Positions 18,256 through 26,199 of a DNA stretch of 64,000 bases are shown here, in pieces (position 1 is the first letter of the stretch; the number at the start of each line of letters is the position of its first letter). The position numbers and the translations under genes are program-made. The notes beneath the pieces were generated by a model. That model was given only the letters and a program-made list of their open reading frames with translations, had not been told where the DNA came from and made no database searches. The DNA comes from Sphingomonadales bacterium. GTDB taxonomy: Bacteria; Pseudomonadota; Alphaproteobacteria; Sphingomonadales; Sphingomonadaceae. Where the stretch lies: assembly GCA_027490095.1 (NCBI GenBank), contig JAIXYT010000008.1, forward strand, positions 1 through 64,000, given 5' to 3'.

Positions 18256-19114
18256 ACAGCGCGACGCGATCCTGGCCCTGCTGCAGGGCCGGCAGCCCGC
18301 GCCCGACCTTGCCGCCCGGCGCACCGGCTTCGAAGGCTTTGCCCGCATGCTCTGGCCCGACGCTGACGTCCCCGAACCGGTCGAGCTGCGGCCAGGCCTT
18401 CAGGCGCGCTGGGCGGGAGAGCCCACGCCGGGCGGCGCCGTCCTGCTGTGGTTGCATGGCGGCGCCTTCACCGTGGGCTCCTCGGCGAGCTATTGGCCGA
18501 TGGCCGCGCTGATCGCGCAAACCGCCGCGATACCCGTGCTGGTCCTGGACTATGCGCTCGCCCCCGAACACCCGTTTCCGGCCGCGCTCGACGACACGCT
18601 GGCCGCGCTCGACTGGCTCGATGCCCGGGGCTACCGCGCCGCAATCGGCGGCGACAGCGCAGGCGGGAACCTGGCGGTTGCCGCCACCCAGGCCCGCATC
18701 GCCCACGGCCGGTCTGTTCCTTTGGCCTGCTGGCTCGTTTCCCCCTATCTCGACCTGACGAACAGCGGCACCAGCATCGCCACCCGCCGCCACCGGGACC
18801 GTTTCGTCAACCCCGATGACGGCACCAATCAGCGCTACGCCGGGGCAAGCCCGCTCGATCACCCGGCTGTGTCACCCCTCAACGGCCTCTTCATGGATTT
18901 TCCGGAAACGCTCATTCAGGTGGGGTCAGAAGAGGTGCTTTTCGACGATGCCCGCCGTCTCGCCGAGCATCTGTGGGCGGCGGGCCGACCTGTCACCTTC
19001 CAGGAGTGGGACGGCATGGTCCACGCCTGGCCGCTCTTTGCGCAACGATTGGAGGAAGGGCGCTGGGCGATCGCGCAGGGCGGCGCCTTCCTGCGACGAT
19101 TGGTTCAGGCTTGA
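18245..19114 (+). CDS. Alpha/beta hydrolase, hormone-sensitive-lipase-like esterase
   Basis: A 289-residue esterase. The oxyanion motif HGGAF (about residue 72), nucleophile GDSAGGN (Ser about 138) and C-terminal His in DGMVHAWPLF (about 260) mark the HSL/family IV esterases. Cytoplasmic, no signal peptide. Probably frees a carboxylic acid from an ester for the ligase upstream. Its ATG overlaps the ligase stop; a LysR gene follows after a 45-base gap with a palindrome. Confidence 0.9.
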   Translation: MSLEQRDAILALLQGRQPAPDLAARRTGFEGFARMLWPDADVPEPVELRPGLQARWAGEPTPGGAVLLWLHGGAFTVGSSASYWPMAALIAQTAAIPVLVLDYALAPEHPFPAALDDTLAALDWLDARGYRAAIGGDSAGGNLAVAATQARIAHGRSVPLACWLVSPYLDLTNSGTSIATRRHRDRFVNPDDGTNQRYAGASPLDHPAVSPLNGLFMDFPETLIQVGSEEVLFDDARRLAEHLWAAGRPVTFQEWDGMVHAWPLFAQRLEEGRWAIAQGGAFLRRLVQA

Positions 19115-19119
19115 ACTGA

Positions 19120-19134
19120 ATAACCATCGGTTAT
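19120..19134. promoter_or_regulatory. Palindromic LysR-type operator (T-N11-A)
   Basis: ATAACCATCGGTTAT is a perfect inverted repeat (ATAACC / GGTTAT around ATC) fitting the T-N11-A rule of LysR regulators (T 19121, A 19133). It lies 25 bases before the LysR start, so autoregulation is likely. The arm also occurs at 13690 and partly at 10423. Confidence 0.6.
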
Positions 19135-19159
19135 AGGCTGCCCGCACGGAGGGAAGCCG

Positions 19160-20080
19160 ATGGAACTGCGCCAGCTGCGCCACTTTCAGGAGATCGTGAA
19201 GACGTCCAGCTTCGGCCAGGCGGCCGATCGGCTTCACATCACCCAGCCCGCGCTGTCCAAGAGCATTCGCAACCTCGAACGCTCGCTCGGCTGCCAGCTC
19301 CTCGAGCGGCACCCGTCGGGCGTGACCCCCACCGAATATGGCCGCGTATTCCTGGATTATGCGGCCCTCGTCACCTCCGAGCTCGACCGCGCGGTCGAAG
19401 AGCTGAATGCGCTGCGCGGAAAGGGCAAGGGAATCGTCCGGGTGGGGGCAGGGGCCACCATGATGCGCTACCTGCTGCCGCGGGCGGTCAAGCGCTTCAT
19501 GGCCCAGGCCGGCGAGGGCAGCTCGGTCTCGTTCCGCCAGGGGCTCAAGGACGAACTTCTGGCGGCGCTCCGCCGGGGCGACATCGATCTGGTGGTTGGC
19601 AGCATCGCGGCTGGTCAGGCAGACGAGGATCTGCACCACGAGCTGGTGCTGGAGGACCGGGTCGCGGTGGTTGCGGATGAAAAGCACCCTCTGGTTGGCC
19701 GCCGCCAGCTGGTCGCACAGGATCTGGAACCCTATCAGTGGGTGCTTCCCGAAGGTCGCGAGCCCGAGAATGAGCGTCTGCTCGCTGTCTTCCGCAACGC
19801 GCGGCTGCCCGCCCCGAGGGTCGCGGTGCGCACCGGCTCCTCGCCATTCATGGCCGAGCTTCTGAAGGACAGCGATTACCTGTCTTACCTCCCTGTCGCA
19901 CTGCTCGCGCTGGACCCGGATTTCCGCCACCTGAAGCCGCTCGATCTTGCCGAACCGGTCTGGCCGCCGGTGATGGTCGGCGTCACCTACCGGCGACGCG
20001 GGGTGATGCTGATGCCGATGCGGCGGTTCATCAACCGACTGAAGGAAAGCGGCCAGGAAATCGTCGATGCTGCAGCCTAG
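19160..20080 (+). CDS. LysR-family transcriptional regulator
   Basis: A 306-residue regulator. N-terminal winged HTH: MELRQLRHFQEIV then SFGQAADRLHITQPALSKSI (recognition helix about residues 28-40). The C-terminal ligand domain starts near residue 90 with IVRVGAGATMM. It probably controls the operon just upstream and the divergent amidohydrolase pair in response to a pathway intermediate. AGGGAAGCCG precedes the ATG. Its stop shares CTAG with that of the convergent SnoaL gene. Confidence 0.92.
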   Translation: MELRQLRHFQEIVKTSSFGQAADRLHITQPALSKSIRNLERSLGCQLLERHPSGVTPTEYGRVFLDYAALVTSELDRAVEELNALRGKGKGIVRVGAGATMMRYLLPRAVKRFMAQAGEGSSVSFRQGLKDELLAALRRGDIDLVVGSIAAGQADEDLHHELVLEDRVAVVADEKHPLVGRRQLVAQDLEPYQWVLPEGREPENERLLAVFRNARLPAPRVAVRTGSSPFMAELLKDSDYLSYLPVALLALDPDFRHLKPLDLAEPVWPPVMVGVTYRRRGVMLMPMRRFINRLKESGQEIVDAAA

Positions 20081-20994
20081 CGGATATGCGCCAGCAGCCG
20101 GTGGAATTCCTCCACATGCCAGATATCGGTGATGCGCCCGTCCTCGCGGATCCGCACCACGTCCATCCCCGCGATCTCGAAGCGGCGGCCCTGCGCCTGC
20201 ACGCCCATCAGCGGTGCACCGGTGTGCGTGCCCCGCATCACCCAGCGGTCGGCCACCAGATCGCCCTCCGCCACATAGGCCCTGGCTGACAGCTGCAGGT
20301 CCGGTGCGGCGTCACGCATCAGGTGCAGCGCATCCAGGATGCCGGGAAGCCCGACCCGCTGGCCGGGCGCCGGATTGTGGTCGATCACGTCATCGGCATA
20401 CAGTGTCTCGGCAAGCTCGGCCCGGCCGAGCGCCCACATCTCTTCGATATGTTGCCGCGCGATCGCCAGCCGCATCGCCTCTCCGGGGCCCAGCGCTCCG
20501 GGCGGCGGCACTTCGGCAAGCGCGCCGGGCGGGCACCATGCGGCCACTTCCCCTGGCTGACGGCCGCCGGCCCCCGCCTGCAGCGCGATCGAGGGGCCAA
20601 GCGCCGCCATCTCCTCCACATGCCAGAGCTCGCGGATGCGACCGTCGCTCCCCACCCGCACCATGTCGATCCCCGACATGCGCAACCGTTGCCCCGTCGG
20701 TGCCTGCCCGAACAGCGGCCCGGTGAACGTGCCCTCCAGGGTCCACACGTCGACGCCCAGGTCGCCGGCAGCAAGCGCTGCATGCAGGCGCATCGTCAGG
20801 TCGGGAATCGCAGCGCGGAACATCCGGACCACCTCGCGCATGGGCTCCAGGCCGCCTGCCTGCCCCGGTACGGGCATATGGTCGACGACATCGGGGGCAT
20901 AGTTGCGCGCGACCAGGTCCAACTCGCCCAGGCCCCACAATCCCTCGATCTGCTGCACCAGAAGCGCGCGGATCTTGGCCCGGTCAATCGCCAT
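20077..20994 (-). CDS. Tandem SnoaL-like (double NTF2-fold) protein
   Basis: About 305 residues holding two related SnoaL/ester-cyclase domains: the first with LDLVARNYAPDVVDHMPVPG and RELWHVEEMAALG, the second with AELAETLYADDVIDHNPAPG and ITDIWHVEEFHRLL. The repeats YAxDVxDHxPxPGQ and DIWHVEE or ELWHVEE are conserved in both, so this is an internal duplication. Members of this fold act as aldol-type cyclases or hydrolases. The start is ATG 20994 or ATG 21000, both inside the end of the upstream amidohydrolase. Function unknown; co-transcription with that gene suggests a shared route. Confidence 0.78.
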   Translation of the reverse strand: MAIDRAKIRALLVQQIEGLWGLGELDLVARNYAPDVVDHMPVPGQAGGLEPMREVVRMFRAAIPDLTMRLHAALAAGDLGVDVWTLEGTFTGPLFGQAPTGQRLRMSGIDMVRVGSDGRIRELWHVEEMAALGPSIALQAGAGGRQPGEVAAWCPPGALAEVPPPGALGPGEAMRLAIARQHIEEMWALGRAELAETLYADDVIDHNPAPGQRVGLPGILDALHLMRDAAPDLQLSARAYVAEGDLVADRWVMRGTHTGAPLMGVQAQGRRFEIAGMDVVRIREDGRITDIWHVEEFHRLLAHIR

Positions 20995-22486
20995 TGGCAT
21001 AGCCCCAGGTGCAGTTCGAAGGCCGCCCGCCTCCGGCCTTCCAGGCCTGCACGATGTCCGGCAGCCGGTCGCCCTGAAGCGCGCCGTCGGCATAATCCGC
21101 CGGGTCGAGGCGGTAGAAGGGCGCCGCGTTCAGGCCCAGCATGCCGGCCTTGAACGGGCCGTCCGCCGCACCGAGATCGGGCAGCCCGAAGCGCTCCATC
21201 AGGTCCTCAGGCATGGTCAACCGTCGCAGCGCCTCGATCTGCCATTGCGGGCTGCCGTACCACACGCTGTCAGTCCCCCAGAAGACATGGGATGCGCCAA
21301 GTCCCTTCGCCAGTGTCCCGATCATCCCGGCCGCCAGCCGCGGATGCGTGAGCACGGTGAAGGCAAAACTCGCGGCGGTGTCGGCATAGATGTTGGAAAC
21401 GCCGTGCCGCTCGGGAATTTCGGCAAGGTCGCTCACCCAGTCGATGCGGCCGGTCGCCTCGAAGCGGGCGAGCTCGGCCTCGGTCGGCTGGGGGATGGTG
21501 CGGTAGGCAGCGTGATAGATGATGAACTTGATCTGCGGCCAATCCTTTGCCGCCTGCACCAGGTCGTCGATGCGCGCATAGGGCTCCGCACCCGGCATCA
21601 GCACATCCGCCTCGGCCGGCAGCAGGCCCTTGTGGATCGCGAAGTTTGTGACGCCGGCCGCCACCATCCGTTCGTAGGCCGGGTACATCAGCGCCTCGTC
21701 ATCCAGCCGCCAGCGCCGGTTCGATGGCGAAAAGGGCTCCCCGACCGTATAGGCCTTCCAGCCGTCGGGGCGGATCTGGGCGTGGACGCGGTCCATCTCG
21801 TCGAGCCAGCCCGGGTGGCCGGGCGTCAGGACGGCATGGGTGAGCAGGCGCCGGCCCCCGGTCACCGTGTTCACCGCATCGCGGGCGGCTGCCATCATGT
21901 CGTTCGAAAGCATGGTGCCCGCATCGCTTTCCGACGGGGCGCCCGACAGGAGGGCGACCTTGGTGTCGCTCGCCAGCCAGATATCGGTCACGAATTGGGC
22001 GAACTTGATCCGGTCGATCTCGAAGCGGCGGCCGGCGCCGGAGAGGTTCAGCAGTTCGGCCGAGATCTCGATGAGGTCGGTCAGCGACCGGAACAGCTCG
22101 GGGTCGGCATCGTCCTTCAGGAAGTGCACCTGGTCGTCGAACACGAACTGGTCGGCGAGGCGCGCGCGCCTGGCGGCAGCGACATCGGCATCCTCGGCTT
22201 CGCCCGCCTCCACCTCGAAGCTGGGACCAAACACGGAATTCAGCTGCGCAAAGGATGCGGCCATGCCCTGCGGTGTGGCCCACCATTCGGTGGCTGCGAT
22301 TCCCTGCCGGCGGGCTGCCCTTGCCCCGTCGTCCAGTGCCCGCCTTTCATAAGCCGCAAGGGCTGCTGACTGTGGGGGTGGGGAGTATTCCCCGTTCGAC
22401 AGGATGCGGCTCGGGACGGGCAGGGGATGCATCCGCTCGGACGGCAGGAGAGAGGCCCGGACATCGGGCGGCAACAACATGGGCAT
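20984..22486 (-). CDS. Amidohydrolase family 2 protein
   Basis: A 500-residue TIM-barrel amidohydrolase, longer than most of the family because of an N-terminal part of about 130 residues without recognised motif. Seen: FAIHKGLLPAEADV, KFIIYHAAYR, and VFWGTDSVWYGSPQW near residue 415, where the conserved Asp metal ligand is present. GGAGGTTCGTTCCC precedes ATG 22486. Its stop overlaps the start of the double SnoaL gene. Proteins of this type occur in sphingomonad catabolic clusters; the reaction (hydrolysis or decarboxylation) is unknown. Confidence 0.8.
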   Translation of the reverse strand: MPMLLPPDVRASLLPSERMHPLPVPSRILSNGEYSPPPQSAALAAYERRALDDGARAARRQGIAATEWWATPQGMAASFAQLNSVFGPSFEVEAGEAEDADVAAARRARLADQFVFDDQVHFLKDDADPELFRSLTDLIEISAELLNLSGAGRRFEIDRIKFAQFVTDIWLASDTKVALLSGAPSESDAGTMLSNDMMAAARDAVNTVTGGRRLLTHAVLTPGHPGWLDEMDRVHAQIRPDGWKAYTVGEPFSPSNRRWRLDDEALMYPAYERMVAAGVTNFAIHKGLLPAEADVLMPGAEPYARIDDLVQAAKDWPQIKFIIYHAAYRTIPQPTEAELARFEATGRIDWVSDLAEIPERHGVSNIYADTAASFAFTVLTHPRLAAGMIGTLAKGLGASHVFWGTDSVWYGSPQWQIEALRRLTMPEDLMERFGLPDLGAADGPFKAGMLGLNAAPFYRLDPADYADGALQGDRLPDIVQAWKAGGGRPSNCTWGYANGD

Positions 22487-22847
22487 GGGAACGAACCTCC
22501 GCCTGTTGGATCGCATGCGGTGAGGTCAGGTGTGCATGACTTGTTCGCACGAGGTGATTTCCCGCTGTACCTCATGGTCGTTCAAGTTCGGCAAGTGTTC
22601 GAGGGCAATTTCGGTTGGCGAGGTGGGAGTCGCTGTGCATCAGGCAGGAACATGACGCGCCGATTGTTCGTGGCCCTCGATCACTCTTGCTATTCTTGTC
22701 GAAACCCGTTCCACGGCCAGCCGCAGGGCTTCGTCGATATGTACATAGGTCTGTGTTGAGCCTCGAGCGTGAGGTGATCGCTTGACGCAGACCCAGAAAT
22801 GAGATCAGCATCAGTTTTGTTCGATCCTGGCGGTGAGGAGGCTGTTG
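22487..22847. other. Intergenic region without recognisable gene
   Basis: About 360 bases between the divergent amidohydrolase (minus) and the YkvI-like transporter (plus). Its base composition is lower in GC than the neighbours and no coding frame shows family similarity. It must hold both promoters. The only clear signal is GAGGAGG at 22835-22841, which places the transporter start at GTG 22848. Confidence 0.5.
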
Positions 22848-23987
22848 GTGGTATCAGGTGCGAGCGCGGCGAGTGCCACCAGATTCGATCGGTTCATACT
22901 GCCTGGTCTTGCCTTCAAGGCGGTGATCATCGGCGGCGGCTATGCGACCGGTCGGGAGCTTGCCGAGTTCTTCGGGCCGAGCGGCGCCCGGGGCGGGCTT
23001 TATGGCATGCTTGTCGCGATGCTGGTGTGGAGCGTGATCGCGGCGCTGACCTTCCTGTACGCGCGGGCGATCGATGCGCAGGATTACCGCACCTTCTTCA
23101 AGCATCTGCTTGGCCCGTTCTGGCCGCTGTTTGAGCTGTTGCTGCTGGCGCTGTTCCTGCTGACGCTGGCGGTGTTCAGCGCGGCGGCCGGCGCAATCGG
23201 CGCAGCGCTGTTCGGCTGGCCGGCGATCGTGGGGCAGCTTGCCTTGCTGGCGGCGATCATCGCGGTCGTGTCGTTTGGAAGCGACGCGGTCGAGAAGCTG
23301 TTCAGCGCCGTCAGCATCGTCCTCTACGGCACCTATGCGATCTTCCTGGCGCTCTCGCTCTGGCGGTTTGGCGACCGGATCTCGGCCAGCCTTTCGGTTC
23401 CAGCCGCGGACCTGTCGTGGATCGGGGGCGGCCTTGCCTATTCCGGCTACAACATCGTCGGTGCGGTGGTGATCCTGTACATTGTTCGCCACTTCACCAG
23501 CAACCGGGACGCCGCGATCGCGGGGCTGCTGTGCGGGCCGCTGGCCATCCTGCCGGCAATGCTGTTCTTCCTGTCGCTCGCAGCCTTTCCGGCTGCGATG
23601 GCCGCCGAGCTTCCATCGGACTATCTGCTGCGCGCGCTGGATGTGCCGCTGTTCCCCTATTTCTACCAGATCATGATCTTCCTGGCGCTTCTGGAAAGCG
23701 GGGCCGGCGCGGTTCACGCGCTGAACGAGCGGATTGCGCATGTCTATGCGCGCGATGGGCGCGTGCTGACGCGCGGGATGAGAGCGGGGGCGGCCCTGCT
23801 GTTCCTGCTGCTGGCGGGGTTCGTCGCCGGGCGGATCGGGCTCGTCGACCTGATTGCGGGGGGCTATCGCACGATCTCCTATGGGATGCTTGCCATCTTC
23901 GTGGTGCCATTGCTGACCATCGGGAGCTGGCGCCTGCTGAAATGGCGCAGGCGCGGCATTTCGGCCACAGAACCCGCGAAGGGCTGA
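22848..23987 (+). CDS. YkvI-like integral membrane transporter
   Basis: A 379-residue membrane protein with about ten hydrophobic helices, beginning with KAVIIGGGYATGRELAEFFG and containing GGLAYSGYNIVGAVVILYIV. These match the YkvI-type proteins of the amino acid/sodium symporter (LeuT-like) superfold. GTG 22848 is preferred (GAGGAGG six bases upstream); GTG 22833 is possible. It is followed by 200 bases of promoter region for the peptidase operon, so it may import amino acids freed by those enzymes. The substrate is not known for this family. Confidence 0.75.
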   Translation: MVSGASAASATRFDRFILPGLAFKAVIIGGGYATGRELAEFFGPSGARGGLYGMLVAMLVWSVIAALTFLYARAIDAQDYRTFFKHLLGPFWPLFELLLLALFLLTLAVFSAAAGAIGAALFGWPAIVGQLALLAAIIAVVSFGSDAVEKLFSAVSIVLYGTYAIFLALSLWRFGDRISASLSVPAADLSWIGGGLAYSGYNIVGAVVILYIVRHFTSNRDAAIAGLLCGPLAILPAMLFFLSLAAFPAAMAAELPSDYLLRALDVPLFPYFYQIMIFLALLESGAGAVHALNERIAHVYARDGRVLTRGMRAGAALLFLLLAGFVAGRIGLVDLIAGGYRTISYGMLAIFVVPLLTIGSWRLLKWRRRGISATEPAKG

Positions 23988-24119
23988 CAGGTGCCCGGTT
24001 TGACAATCGGAAAACGGTTCGGCAGCCTTTGGCCGGCTCTGTGGGACGATGGCCGCGACGGTGCGGCCCGCACCGGACGGGCGCTGCAGCTTTCCTGCAT
24101 TTTTCCGCGCATGTCGTGC

Positions 24120-24148
24120 TTGACAATTTTCCGATCAGGATGATTAAT
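24120..24148 (+). promoter_or_regulatory. Sigma-70-type promoter of the peptidase operon
   Basis: TTGACA (24120-24125, perfect consensus) and ATTAAT (24143-24148) separated by exactly 17 bases, 43 bases before the ATG at 24191. The spacer consists almost wholly of the TTTTCCGATCAGGAT operator, so a bound repressor would exclude polymerase. Confidence 0.6.
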
Positions 24149-24161
24149 CCTGCCTGGAAAA
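24127..24161. promoter_or_regulatory. Operator dyad, proposed XRE-cupin regulator site
   Basis: Left arm TTTTCCGATCAGGAT (24127-24141) and right arm, read on the minus strand, TTTTCCAGGCAGGAT (24147-24161): 12 of 15 positions match around a 5-base centre. The left arm is identical over 15 bases to the element at 46280-46294 near the XRE-cupin gene. Confidence 0.6.
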
Positions 24162-24190
24162 CGGCGTGCGCGCCGAACTGGGAGAAGCGA

Positions 24191-26197
24191 ATGCGTCGTC
24201 TGGTGGCTGCGGCCGGTCTGTTGCTTGCTTCGTTCCTTGCCCCGGCGCTGGCCCAGGGCCCGGCGGCGGCTCCGGCGGCTCCGGCGGTGCCCGCTGCGGC
24301 CGTGCAGGCCGCGCCCGCCGTGGCAGCTGCACCGGCTGCCGCTGCAGGCGTTCCCGAACTGACGGCCGCCGATGCCGAGGCCTGGCTGGACGGCTTCGTT
24401 CCGATCGCGCTGGCCCGCGGCGGGATTGCGGGTGCCGTGGTCGTCATCGTCAAGGATGGCCAGGTGCTCGTGAAGAAGGGCTATGGCTATTCCGACCTGG
24501 AGACGCGCGCGCCGGTCGATCCGGACAGGACCTTGTTCCGGCCGGGCTCCATATCCAAGCTGTTCACCTGGACCGCGGTGATGCAGCAGGTCGAGGCCGG
24601 GAAGATCGACCTCGACGCGGACATAAACACCTACCTCGACTTCAAGATCCCGCCATTCCAGGGCAAGCCGCTGACGATGCGGCACATGATGACGCACACG
24701 CCCGGGTTCGAGGAGTTCGCCCGCGGCCTCATCACCAGCGATCCCGCCAACGGTGACCTGGCGAAGAACCTGAAGAGATGGACGCCGACCCGGGTGTTCG
24801 CGCCCGGCACCACGCCGGCCTATTCCAACTATGCGACGGGGCTTGCCGGCTATGTGGTGCAGCGCGTCTCGGGAATGCCGTTCGACGATTATGTCGAGCA
24901 GCGGATCCTGACCCCACTGCAGATGGCCAACTCCAGCTTCCGCCAGCCCCTTCCGGCGCGGCTCGTGCCGATGATGTCCAAGGGCTACAGCGATGTGACC
25001 AAGCCCGCGATTCCGTTCGAGATCGTGAACATACCGCCCGCCGGCAGCCTGTCTGCGACCGGCGCGGACATGGCCAACTTCATGATCGCGCATCTGCAGC
25101 AGGGCCGCTTCGGCGACGCGGCCATCCTGAAGCCGGAAACGGCGAAGATGATGCACGAGACCGAGACCAACATCATGGCGCCGCTGCACGGAATCCGGCT
25201 GGGCTTCTACCAGCAGGACATCAACGGTGAACGGGTGATCGCCCATGGCGGGGACACCCAGGCCTTCCACTCGCTGCTGTCGCTGTTCCTGGACCGCAAT
25301 GTCGGGCTCTACCAGTCGGTCAACAGCAGCGGCATCCCCAACGGCAACTTCCGCCAGGCGCTGTTCGAGGCCTTTGCGGACCGCTACTTCCCGGCGCCGC
25401 GCAACGACCCGGCCTATGATCCGAAGAAGGCGGCGGCCGAGGCGGCCCAGGTGGCCGGCACCTACACCATGGCGCGCGGCGGCTTTTCCAGCTTCCTTGC
25501 CGCGATGGGGCTGGTCCAGGGGATCAAGTTCGTCGTGAACGAGGATGGCACGGTGTCGATCCCGCTGCTGACCGACGCCGCCGGCAAGCCCAAGCGCTAT
25601 CGGGCGATCGGCCCCTTCCTGTGGCGCGAAGTGGGCGGGCATGACCGGCTGGGCGCCAAGGTGGTCGACGGCAAGGTGCAGTTCATCTCGACCGAGGCCT
25701 TCTCGGGCATCATCGTGATGAAGCCGGCCGACCCGTGGCGCAACCCGAGCTGGGTCGGCCCGGCGGTCGGTGCTTCGGTGTTCGCGGTGCTGCTGACGCT
25801 GATCCTCTGGCCGGTGAGCGCACTGGTTCGCCGCAGCTTCGGGCAAACGCTCCAGCTGACCGGGCAGCGGCGGAAGGCCTATCGCGGTGTGCGCATCGGC
25901 GGGCTGCTGGTGATGGGGGCGCTCGCGGCCTGGGGCTACATTGCCTACAGCTTCAGCCAGCCCAAGGGCATGGAAGCGCTGATGCGGATGGACGGCTTCC
26001 TGATGTTCGCGCAAGGGTTCACGGCCTTTGCGACCGTGGGTGGGATGCTGCTGGCGGCCTGGAACCTGTGGGCGACCTGGAAGGGCCCGTCGGGCTGGTT
26101 CGGCAAGCTGTGGAGCCTGGTCTTGCTGCTCGCCTTCGGGATGATCTTCTACTTCGCGCTGATCGGCCGGCTGATGGCCATGACGACGAACTACTGA
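24191..26197 (+). CDS. Secreted serine beta-lactamase-family hydrolase with C-terminal membrane domain
   Basis: A 668-residue protein. Signal peptide residues 1-22 (ALAQ), an Ala/Pro-rich linker to about residue 53, then a class C beta-lactamase/D-aminopeptidase fold: SISK (Ser about 120), YSN (about 210), HGG (about 351). After residue 515 come four hydrophobic helices (about 523-545, 569-590, 602-626, 638-660), so it is membrane-tethered with the catalytic domain in the periplasm. ATG 24191 follows GGGAGAAGCGA. First gene of the operon with a DgcA-like epimerase and an S15 hydrolase. Probably cleaves peptides or esters containing D-residues; a true beta-lactamase is less likely. Confidence 0.85.
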   Translation: MRRLVAAAGLLLASFLAPALAQGPAAAPAAPAVPAAAVQAAPAVAAAPAAAAGVPELTAADAEAWLDGFVPIALARGGIAGAVVVIVKDGQVLVKKGYGYSDLETRAPVDPDRTLFRPGSISKLFTWTAVMQQVEAGKIDLDADINTYLDFKIPPFQGKPLTMRHMMTHTPGFEEFARGLITSDPANGDLAKNLKRWTPTRVFAPGTTPAYSNYATGLAGYVVQRVSGMPFDDYVEQRILTPLQMANSSFRQPLPARLVPMMSKGYSDVTKPAIPFEIVNIPPAGSLSATGADMANFMIAHLQQGRFGDAAILKPETAKMMHETETNIMAPLHGIRLGFYQQDINGERVIAHGGDTQAFHSLLSLFLDRNVGLYQSVNSSGIPNGNFRQALFEAFADRYFPAPRNDPAYDPKKAAAEAAQVAGTYTMARGGFSSFLAAMGLVQGIKFVVNEDGTVSIPLLTDAAGKPKRYRAIGPFLWREVGGHDRLGAKVVDGKVQFISTEAFSGIIVMKPADPWRNPSWVGPAVGASVFAVLLTLILWPVSALVRRSFGQTLQLTGQRRKAYRGVRIGGLLVMGALAAWGYIAYSFSQPKGMEALMRMDGFLMFAQGFTAFATVGGMLLAAWNLWATWKGPSGWFGKLWSLVLLLAFGMIFYFALIGRLMAMTTNY

Positions 26198-26199
26198 TC

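Noticed and set aside
20077-20080. CTAG shared by convergent stop codons here and at 42635-42638, considered as a special regulatory overlap
   Set aside because: TAG stops on both strands naturally produce CTAG when convergent genes are tightly packed; two cases do not indicate a function.
24000-24005. An upstream TTGACA as a second promoter for the 24191 gene
   Set aside because: No suitable -10 at 16-18 bases; the downstream TTGACA with ATTAAT and operator is far better placed.
23879-26014. Long minus-strand frame opposite the beta-lactamase-fold gene
   Set aside because: No motif or signal; it is the shadow of a high-GC gene with intact catalytic motifs on the plus strand.
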